Below are positions 38,170-45,530 of a stretch of 64,000 nt of DNA, piece after piece. This DNA comes from Pseudomonas sp. UFMG81 (GTDB lineage Bacteria > Pseudomonadota > Gammaproteobacteria > Pseudomonadales > Pseudomonadaceae), in the NCBI RefSeq assembly GCF_015354575.1, contig NZ_JACAFQ010000016.1, positions 1 through 64,000 on the forward strand, read 5' to 3'. Under the pieces are notes generated by a model. It worked only from the letters and a program-made list of their open reading frames with translations, did not search any database and was not told the DNA's origin. A program made the position numbers and the translations under genes. The first letter of the stretch is position 1, and each line of letters starts with the position of its first letter.

Positions 38170-39471
38170 ATGTCCGCTGCCAATACTGCCCCTGCTGTCG
38201 CTAACAAAGGTTTCGATCTCAAACGCAGCCTGCTGGAGACCCTCGTCGCCGGCCTGCTGGCCCTTATCGTGTTTGGCCCGGTCGTCGGCGTGGTGCTCGA
38301 CGGCTACAGCTTCAACGCCCAGCCGTCGCGCGTCGCCTGGCTGGTCGGCGGGGTGATGGTCGGGCGCTTCGTGCTCAGCCTGTTCCTGCAGACCGGCACC
38401 GGTGTGCGCATGCTCCAGGGCTTCGACAGTGGGGGTTCGGGCGTGCACGTGCTGGCGCCGAACTACAAGTCGCGGCTGCGCTACATCATCCCGGCGCTGA
38501 TCGTCATTGCCATCGTGTTCCCGGTGTTCGCCAACAAGTACCTGCTCACCGTGGTCATCCTCGGGCTGATCTACGTGTTGCTGGGCCTGGGCCTTAACAT
38601 CGTGGTGGGCCTGGCCGGCCTGCTCGACCTCGGCTACGTTGCGTTCTACGCCATCGGCGCCTACGGCCTGGCGCTGGGCTACCAGTACCTGGGGCTGGGT
38701 TTCTGGAGCGTGCTGCCGCTGGCGGCCATCGCCGCCGCGCTGGCGGGGTGCATCCTGGGCTTTCCGGTGTTGCGGATGCACGGTGACTACCTGGCCATCG
38801 TCACCCTGGGCTTCGGTGAAATCATCCGCCTGGTGCTGAACAACTGGCTGTCGTTCACCGGTGGCCCGAACGGCATGCCGGCGCCTTCGCCAACGTTCTT
38901 CGGCTTGGAATTCGGCCGCCGGGCCAAGGACGGCGGGGTGCCGATCCACGAGTTCTTCGGCTTCGAATACAACGCCAACCTGAAGTTCGTGTTCATCTAC
39001 GCGGTGCTGTTCCTGGTGGTGCTGGCGGTGCTGTACGTCAAGCACCGGCTGACCCGCATGCCAGTGGGCCGCGCCTGGGAGGCGTTGCGCGAAGACGAGA
39101 TCGCGTGCCGCTCGATGGGCCTTAACCATGTACTGGTCAAGCTCTCGGCGTTCACCCTCGGTGCATCGACCGCAGGCCTGGCCGGTGTGTTCTTCGCCAC
39201 CTACCAGGGCTTCGTCAACCCGTCGTCGTTCACCTTCTTCGAGTCCGCGCTCATTCTTGCCATCGTCGTCCTTGGCGGCATGGGGTCGACCGTGGGCGTG
39301 GTGATCGCCGCCTTCGTGCTGACCGTGGCCCCCGAGCTGCTGCGCAGTTTCTCGGAATACCGGGTGCTGCTGTTCGGTGTGCTGATGGTGCTGATGATGA
39401 TCTGGCGACCGCGGGGGCTGATCCGCATCAGCCGTACCGGTGTGGTCCCGCGTAAAGGAGTGGCGCCATGA
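38170..39471 (+). CDS. livM: Branched-chain amino-acid ABC permease LivM/BraE
   Basis: LivM is the second permease. At 433 residues it has an extra N-terminal portion with two or three helices ahead of the core, as usual for proteobacterial LivM. The core has GLNIVVGLAGLLDLGYVAFYAIGA-type sequence and HGDYLAIVTLGFGEIIRLVL. I chose the ATG at 38170 with AAGGTG at 38158-38163; the overlapping GTG at 38164 is possible. It overlaps livG by four bases. Confidence 0.93.
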   Translation: MSAANTAPAVANKGFDLKRSLLETLVAGLLALIVFGPVVGVVLDGYSFNAQPSRVAWLVGGVMVGRFVLSLFLQTGTGVRMLQGFDSGGSGVHVLAPNYKSRLRYIIPALIVIAIVFPVFANKYLLTVVILGLIYVLLGLGLNIVVGLAGLLDLGYVAFYAIGAYGLALGYQYLGLGFWSVLPLAAIAAALAGCILGFPVLRMHGDYLAIVTLGFGEIIRLVLNNWLSFTGGPNGMPAPSPTFFGLEFGRRAKDGGVPIHEFFGFEYNANLKFVFIYAVLFLVVLAVLYVKHRLTRMPVGRAWEALREDEIACRSMGLNHVLVKLSAFTLGASTAGLAGVFFATYQGFVNPSSFTFFESALILAIVVLGGMGSTVGVVIAAFVLTVAPELLRSFSEYRVLLFGVLMVLMMIWRPRGLIRISRTGVVPRKGVAP

Positions 39472-40339
39472 GCGACGAAATCATTCTGTCGGTCGACAAC
39501 CTGATGATGCAGTTCGGTGGGATCAAGGCGCTCAGCGATGTCAGCCTGAAAGTGAAGCGCAACCAGATCTTCGCCCTGATCGGCCCCAACGGCGCCGGCA
39601 AGACCACGGTGTTCAACTGCCTCACCGGCTTCTACAAGGCCAGCGGCGGGCGCATCGAGCTGAACGTGCGCGGCAACACCACCAACGTCATCCAGTTGCT
39701 GGGCGAGCGCTTCCGCGCGGCGGACTTCGTCTCGCCGGCGCGTTTTGCCAACCGTGTGTACTACAAGATGTTCGGCGGCACCCATCTGGTCAACCGCGCA
39801 GGCCTGGCCCGTACCTTCCAGAACATTCGCCTGTTCAAGGAAATGTCGGTGGTGGAGAACCTGCTGGTGGCCCAGCACATGTGGGTCAACCGCAACCTGC
39901 TGGCCGGCGTGCTCAACACCCCCGCCTACCGCAAGGCCGAGAGCGACGCCCTGGACCATGCGTTCTACTGGCTGGAGGTGGTCGACCTGGTGGATTGCGC
40001 CAACCGCTTGGCCGGTGAGCTCTCCTACGGCCAGCAGCGCCGCCTGGAGATCGCCCGGGCCATGTGCACGCGGCCGAAGATCATCTGCCTGGACGAACCG
40101 GCTGCCGGCCTCAACCCGCAGGAAACCGAGGCGCTCAGCCGCATGATCCGCGTGCTGCGTGACGAGCACGACATCACCGTGGTGCTGATCGAACATGACA
40201 TGGGCATGGTCATGAGCATCTCCGACCACATCGTCGTGCTTGACCACGGCAACGTGATCGCCGAAGGCGCGCCGCAGGATATCCGCCACAACCCGACGGT
40301 GATCGCCGCCTACCTGGGTGCCGACGAAGAGGAACTAGT

Positions 40340-40343
<4 letters not shown>
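39468..40343 (+). CDS. livG: Branched-chain amino-acid ABC ATPase LivG/BraF
   Basis: This is one of the two ATP-hydrolysing subunits. Walker A GPNGAGKTT (about residue 40), signature LSYGQQRRLEIARA, Walker B IICLDEPAAGLNP and the H-loop IEHDMGMVM are all present. At 291 residues it is about 35 longer than P. aeruginosa BraF as I recall it. The extra sequence (about residues 68-112, between Walker A and the Q-loop) contains VIQLLGERFRAADFVSPARF. It overlaps livF by four bases. Confidence 0.93.
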
Positions 40344-41056
<713 letters not shown>

Positions 41057-41093
41057 GTTCGCTATCGCGGGGCAACTGTCTTGCGCCGCTTTT

Positions 41094-41202
41094 CTGTAGG
41101 AGCGGCCTTGTGCCGCGAACGGGCCGCCCAGCGGCCCCCGGCGTCACAAAGATCGCTGGGGCCGCTGCGCGGCCCTTTCGCGACACAAGGCCGCTCCTAC
41201 AG
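41094..41202. repeat. REP pair, inverted (type A)
   Basis: Facing copies beginning CTGTAGGAGCGGCCTTGTGC and ending CACAAGGCCGCTCCTACAG, 38 bases after livF. Confidence 0.85.
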
Positions 41203-41223
41203 GGATTGTGCAAGGCCACAGGA

Positions 41224-41632
41224 TGTGGACAACTTGTCGCATATCTTTCCAGAACCACTCCACAACCCCCACGCAAGCCCTTGTTTCCACAGGTACAAAA
41301 CTTTCCACGGATTATGTGGAACCGCCTGTGGAAAACATGGTGGCACCTCGCTCTGAGCCTTTGATTGCAAGCCCTCCAAGGGTTTGTACGTTTTTTGATC
41401 ATGTACGGCTTGTGGTTGATTTCACGCCACTTTTTAGCTGCACTGCGGCGCGTACCTGACAAGCGCATTCCTGTGGATAACTCTGTGTAAAAACTTTGGA
41501 CAGAGCTCCACAAGCGGCATGGTTGAAAGCGTTGCGCCATCACTGAGAGATTTCCACAGGACATTGGCTGTGCAAAAGGTTCCGCAAAACCGACGAGTTG
41601 CCCCCAATCCATGGGGAAAGGCTTGTGGATAA
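41224..41632. other. Intergenic cluster of DnaA-box-like sequences
   Basis: In a gene-free stretch of about 580 bases (41203-41781) there are two perfect DnaA boxes, TGTGGATAA at 41472-41480 and 41624-41632. Two more match at eight of nine positions (TGTGGACAA 41224-41232, TGTGGAAAA 41327-41335). At least four match at seven of nine (41283-41291, 41411-41419, 41484-41492, 41550-41558). An 11-base direct repeat TTTTTTGATCA occurs at 41391-41401 and 41688-41698. No dnaA, dnaN, rpmH or gidA is nearby, so this is not the usual oriC. It may titrate or reactivate DnaA, or regulate the SDR gene. Confidence 0.6.
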
Positions 41633-41781
41633 GGTGCGAATAGCTCGCTCAGGGCCTTCTAACACAGGGCTTTCCAGGCTTTGAGCATTTTTTGATCAGG
41701 TGCTTGAATGGTTGTCGTCAGGGCTTGCGCCGGGCATGCTGCGAGGCCTGCCAAAAGCAATGCACAGCGAAGGAGAAGAGC

Positions 41782-42549
41782 ATGACGTCCACCGTATTCA
41801 TCACTGGCGCGACTTCCGGTTTCGGTGAGGCCACCGCCCGCCGTTTCGCCGATGCGGGCTGGAAACTGGTGCTCACTGGTCGGCGCAAGGAGCGCCTGGA
41901 TGCGTTGTGCCAGGAGCTGTCGGCCAAGACCGAAGTACACGGCCTGATAGTCGATGTGCGTGACCGCCAGGCGATGGAAGCGGCCATCGCCAGCCTGCCC
42001 CCGGCCTTCGACAAACTGACGGGCCTGGTCAACAACGCCGGCCTGGCGCTGGGGGTGGACGCTGCGCAGAACTGCAGCCTCGACGACTGGGAAACCATGG
42101 TCGACACCAACATCAAGGGGCTGATGTACACCACCCGCCTGCTGCTGCCACGCCTGATCGCTCATGGCCGCGGCGCCTCGATCCTCAACGTCGGCTCGGT
42201 GGCGGGCAACTACCCGTACCCGGGCGCCAACGTGTATGGCGGCACCAAGGCGTTCGTCGGCCAGTTCTCGCTGAGCCTGCGCTGTGACCTGCGCGGGACC
42301 GGTGTACGGGTGAGCAATATCGAGCCGGGCTTGTGCGAGAGCGAATTCTCGCTGGTGCGCTTCGGCGGTGACCAGGCCAAGTACGACGCCACTTATGCTG
42401 GCGCCGAGCCGATCCAGCCGCAGGATATCGCCGACACCATCTTCTGGATCCTCAACCAACCGGCACACATCAACATCAACAGCCTCGAGTTGATGCCGGT
42501 GAGCCAGGACTGGGCGGGGTTCTCGATCGATCGCTCAGCCAAGGGCTGA
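41782..42549 (+). CDS. NADP-dependent SDR, YdfG-type
   Basis: This is a 255-residue short-chain dehydrogenase close to E. coli YdfG, which reduces malonic semialdehyde and oxidises serine and other 3-hydroxy acids. Cofactor motif TGATSGFGEATARRF with the NADP-preferring TGRRKERL, NNAGLALG, and the catalytic YGGTK motif (Tyr and Lys) are present. So is EPGLCESEFSLVRFGGD, shared with YdfG. I chose the ATG at 41782 with AAGGAGAAG upstream; the open frame to 41692 is non-coding. The DnaA-box-rich region lies immediately upstream. Confidence 0.88.
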   Translation: MTSTVFITGATSGFGEATARRFADAGWKLVLTGRRKERLDALCQELSAKTEVHGLIVDVRDRQAMEAAIASLPPAFDKLTGLVNNAGLALGVDAAQNCSLDDWETMVDTNIKGLMYTTRLLLPRLIAHGRGASILNVGSVAGNYPYPGANVYGGTKAFVGQFSLSLRCDLRGTGVRVSNIEPGLCESEFSLVRFGGDQAKYDATYAGAEPIQPQDIADTIFWILNQPAHININSLELMPVSQDWAGFSIDRSAKG

Positions 42550-42560
42550 TGCGCGAATGA

Positions 42561-42600
42561 TTGCGGGGCAAGCTCGTGGGAGCGGGCTTGCCCCGCGATA
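42561..42600. repeat. REP element, single with partial partner (type B)
   Basis: GTGGGAGCGGGCTTGCCCCG is preceded by a shortened opposite copy, TTGCGGGGCAAGCTCG, so the inverted pair is compacted to about 40 bases between two convergent genes. Confidence 0.7.
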
Positions 42601-42603
42601 GCG

Positions 42604-43704
42604 TCAGATTAGGCGCTGTAGACCATCCAGGCAGGTTGCCAAGTGATAGGGCGTGGTAGATGGCATGTCGTGTCGGCTGACTGCGCCGCTACCATCCCGG
42701 CACTCATGCCAGCCGCCCTCATGCAGAAACTGCCCTTCAAGGGCTTGCAACTGCCCAAGTAGTTTTTCATCGCTGCCTGAGCGCAGTGCCAGCGCCCGCA
42801 GATACTCCGCCTGCGCCCAGATGCGCTGGGTGGCGTCGAGCACCTTGCCGTCCACATCCAGCATCGCCAGCACCGCCGAGTCTTTCACGCCGCATTGTTC
42901 GGCGTACTCGAACGCACGGCTGATGGAGGCATGCAGCGGCGTGCCGCGCAGCAGCGGCGAGGTGTCGAGCAGGTAGAACCACTCGAACTGATGGCCAGGC
43001 TCGAACCAGTTATCCACAACCCCACGCGGCTTTTCCAGCATCAGGCCGTGCACCGGCTCTACGAACTGCGCCTGCAAGCCATCGCACAGGTGTAGCAGCG
43101 ACTGGCGGGCCTCTTCATCTTCACGCACCGCCAGCACTTGCAGGAAGGCTTCGGCCAGGTGCATCTGCGGGTTCTGCAGCGGGCCGCTGCCCAGGTCCGA
43201 CCAGTCCTCACCCAGGCTGGCCTCGTACAGGCCATCATCGCGGGCGAACTGCTCGGCGATTACTTCCAGGGCGCCATTGAGCGTGGCCTCGACCAGCCCT
43301 TCGCCAACCTTGCCCCAGTAGTGAGCGCAAGCGAACACGATGAAGGCGTGGGTGTAGAGGTCCTTGCGCCGGTCCAGCGGCTTGCCGTTGGCGTCGATGC
43401 TGTAGAACCAGCCACCGTGCTCGGCGTCGTGGAAGTGTTTTTGCAGCGAGCGGAACAGCGCCGCTGCACGTTCGGCCGCGCCCGGTTGCTCGATACGGCT
43501 GCTGAACAGGTACAGCTGGCGCGCGCAGGCCATGGCGCGGTAGCGCTGGACTGGCAGCGGGCGATGCTGGGCATCCAGGGCTTCATAGGGCAGCGCCATG
43601 TCGGCGTTCCAGCCCGGGCCTTGCCACAGCGGCACGATGCGTTCGGCGAAGTGCTGTTGGAAACGGGTCAACGCAGGGCGGGGGTCGGACATGCTGGCGC
43701 TCAT
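42604..43704 (-). CDS. AGE-family epimerase/isomerase
   Basis: The 366-residue protein belongs to the N-acylglucosamine 2-epimerase superfamily of (alpha/alpha)6-barrel enzymes; bacterial members include mannose isomerase and cellobiose 2-epimerase. Typical elements are HGGWFYSIDANGKPLDRRKDLYTHAFIVFA-type sequence around residues 100-130, QNPQMHLAEAFLQVL and the catalytic-His region FEPGHQFEWFYLL. A mannose/fructose isomerase role is the likeliest, by family. I chose the ATG at 43704 (MSASMSDPRP); 43692 is an alternative and neither has a strong ribosome site. The longer frame crosses a REP pair. Confidence 0.82.
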   Translation of the reverse strand: MSASMSDPRPALTRFQQHFAERIVPLWQGPGWNADMALPYEALDAQHRPLPVQRYRAMACARQLYLFSSRIEQPGAAERAAALFRSLQKHFHDAEHGGWFYSIDANGKPLDRRKDLYTHAFIVFACAHYWGKVGEGLVEATLNGALEVIAEQFARDDGLYEASLGEDWSDLGSGPLQNPQMHLAEAFLQVLAVREDEEARQSLLHLCDGLQAQFVEPVHGLMLEKPRGVVDNWFEPGHQFEWFYLLDTSPLLRGTPLHASISRAFEYAEQCGVKDSAVLAMLDVDGKVLDATQRIWAQAEYLRALALRSGSDEKLLGQLQALEGQFLHEGGWHECRDGSGAVSRHDMPSTTPYHLATCLDGLQRLI

Positions 43705-43764
43705 GGACGGTCGGGCAGGGCGCCATGGTAGCAGACGGGGTTCACGGTTGCTTGTGCCGGCCAA

Positions 43765-43822
43765 ATCGCGGGGCAAGCCCGCTCCCACGTTGTACTGCGT
43801 GGGAGCGGGCTTGCCCCGCGAT
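43765..43822. repeat. REP pair, inverted (type B)
   Basis: TCGCGGGGCAAGCCCGCTCC and GGAGCGGGCTTGCCCCGCGA face each other with only about ten bases between them. Confidence 0.8.
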
Positions 43823-43846
43823 GAGGGTCGTAAAGGCAAAATCAGT

Positions 43847-44479
43847 TCAGCCCGGGTTCCCCAATCCCTGCCAATGCCGCGCACCGACGAAGATGAAGCG
43901 CAGCTGCTGGGTGATCTTCTCTTGCGCAGTCAGCACCTGCGGATCGTCTGCCTCCGGGCTGTCGATCAGCTCCGGCAGGGTGGCGAACACGGTCTTGACC
44001 ACCAGGTCGGCCATCACCCCCAACGCGGCGCCGTCCAGGTGCTGCCAGCGCGGCATGCGCGCAAGGTCGGTGGCAAGGTCGGCGCTGATGCCCTGGCGCA
44101 GGCGGGCGATGGCCTGGCGTACCGGCTGCGAGCCACCGTATTGCTCGCGGGCGAGGAACAGGAACTGGGCGCGGTGGGCGTTGACCACGTCGAGGAAGAT
44201 GCGCACCGAGGCGTCGGTGATGCCGCCCAGTTCGAATTCGTTGTGGCGCACCAGGCGAATGGTCTGGCGGAAGGTGGTGTCGACCTCGGCGACCAGGGCC
44301 AAACCCAGGGCGTCCATGTCGGGGAAGTGGCGGTAGAACCCCGTGGGCACGATCCCGGCGGCCTTGGCCACTTCGCGCAGGCTGATGCCGCCGAAACCGC
44401 GGCCGCTCTCCATGAGCTGGCAGGCAGCATCCAGCAGGGCCTGGCGGGTCAGTAGCTTCTGTTCGGCACGCGGTAGCAT
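43847..44479 (-). CDS. desT: TetR-family regulator, DesT/FabR type
   Basis: The protein has an N-terminal helix-turn-helix (LREVAKAAGIVPTGFYRHFP) and a C-terminal domain that closely resembles, from memory, P. aeruginosa DesT. DesT senses the unsaturated:saturated acyl-CoA ratio and controls the DesCB desaturase and fabAB. Shared stretches include DASVRIFLDVV, FLFLAREQYGGS and DLVVKTVFATLPELID. I chose the start at 44479 (MLPRAEQKLLTRQAL), giving 210 residues; 44512 is possible. No desaturase gene is adjacent, so its targets must lie elsewhere. Confidence 0.8.
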   Translation of the reverse strand: MLPRAEQKLLTRQALLDAACQLMESGRGFGGISLREVAKAAGIVPTGFYRHFPDMDALGLALVAEVDTTFRQTIRLVRHNEFELGGITDASVRIFLDVVNAHRAQFLFLAREQYGGSQPVRQAIARLRQGISADLATDLARMPRWQHLDGAALGVMADLVVKTVFATLPELIDSPEADDPQVLTAQEKITQQLRFIFVGARHWQGLGNPG

Positions 44480-44519
44480 CGGGCAACATCTTGTGGTGGT
44501 GAGGCTGGGCATTCTGGAT

Positions 44520-44552
44520 AAAAAAACAAAGCCCGGTCAATGGACCGGGCTT
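44520..44552 (-). terminator. Terminator of the tandem-repeat protein gene
   Basis: On the minus strand AAGCCCGGTC and GACCGGGCTT pair around a four-base loop, followed by TTTGTTTTTTT. It sits about 50 bases after the stop of the repeat-protein gene. Confidence 0.85.
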
Positions 44553-44601
44553 GGAGGGGAGCAGGCGCAGCGGGGCGGGTTGTTGTTCTCGGCCATGGCG
44601 A

Positions 44602-45192
44602 TCAGCTCACACGGCTGAGTTCGACCAGGCGATCCGAGCCACCTTCGGCTACACGGTTGTTGCGTTCCAGCAGACGGTCCGAACCACCTTCGGCAACGCG
44701 GTTGTTGCGTTCGATCAAACGGTCCGAGCCACCTTCGGCTACACGGTTGTTGCGTTCCAGCAGACGGTCCGAACCACCTTCGGCAACGCGGTTGTTGCGT
44801 TCGATCAAACGGTCCGAGCCACCTTCGGCTACACGGTTGTTACGTTCCAGCAGACGGTCCGAGCCACCTTCGGCAACACGGTTGTTGCGTTCCAGCAGAC
44901 GGTCCGAGCCACCTTCGGCAACGCGGTTGTTACGTTCGATCAGACGGTCCGAGCCACCTTCGGCAACGCGGTTGTTGCGTTCGATCAGGCGGTCCGAGCC
45001 ACCTTCGGCAACGCGACCGGCACGTTCCTGGAGGCGTTCGGCGCCACCTTCGGCCAGGGTGTTCAGCGGTTGGCTGACGGTGGCCGCGCTGGAGCGGGAC
45101 TCGGCGCTCAAGTGCTGGTCATCGGCGGGCAGGGCGAAAGCGTTGGCAGCAAGGACGGAGAGGGTCAGGCTCAGCAGCAGATGGCGTTTCAT
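44602..45192 (-). CDS. Secreted protein of tandem 15-residue repeats
   Basis: The 196-residue product has a signal peptide (MKRHLLLSLTLSVLAANAFA), a short linker rich in Ser and Ala, then about ten tandem copies of a 15-residue unit. The consensus is RVAEGGSDRL(I/L)ERNN: one degenerate first copy (AEGGAERLQERAG), eight near-identical copies and a partial last one. In DNA the unit is 45 bases and two adjacent 90-base blocks are almost identical. The start at 45192 is supported by GAGGAG nine bases upstream and a terminator follows the stop. The function is unknown. I have an uncertain memory of similar Pseudomonas proteins being labelled phage infection protein; I cannot support that label. 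Confidence 0.8.
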   Translation of the reverse strand: MKRHLLLSLTLSVLAANAFALPADDQHLSAESRSSAATVSQPLNTLAEGGAERLQERAGRVAEGGSDRLIERNNRVAEGGSDRLIERNNRVAEGGSDRLLERNNRVAEGGSDRLLERNNRVAEGGSDRLIERNNRVAEGGSDRLLERNNRVAEGGSDRLIERNNRVAEGGSDRLLERNNRVAEGGSDRLVELSRVS

Positions 45193-45530
45193 GATTCGGT
45201 GCTCCTCTGGGGGGCTGGAAAGTGGGTACGGAGCCAATGCTACGCCCGGTAACGCCAGAGAAAAGTTCAATAGGGTAATGGTAACAATCGACGGGATTGA
45301 TACTCGCAGCGGATGGCTCTGCCGCAATGTTTTCAGCGCGGATAAAGGCCAGTGGCCTTCACGGTTTTGCGGTAACGCCAACCCGACTCTCAAGCCAGAG
45401 TGCGGAAAAACCCGAGAAAAAACTCCGCTATCATGGCGCCCGGATAAAACCCCGCCGGCTTTCATCAGTCCCATTGATTAAGTGCCACCGTTTCGCCCGC
45501 TTTGTGCCATACAGCCAGGAGAACCACGCA
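45193..45530. other. Gene-free gap between the repeat protein and AsmA
   Basis: This 338-base divergent intergenic region must contain promoters for both flanking genes, but I could not assign -35/-10 pairs with confidence. TATCAT at 45429-45434 is a possible -10 for the rightward gene. No REP, RNA gene or small ORF with a ribosome site was seen. Confidence 0.5.

Noticed and set aside
41203-41781. Chromosomal origin of replication
   Set aside because: DnaA boxes are present but the usual origin neighbours (dnaA, dnaN, rpmH, gidA) and a clear AT-rich unwinding element are absent.
44602-45060. Possible CRISPR array
   Set aside because: The 45-base units are contiguous without unique spacers and encode a protein repeat; no cas genes.
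44540-45481. Plus-strand open frames with RRSEPPSATRLLRS-type and VVAFDQTVRATFG-type repeats
   Set aside because: A 45-base repeat keeps other frames open. Only the minus-strand frame has a signal peptide, ribosome site and terminator.
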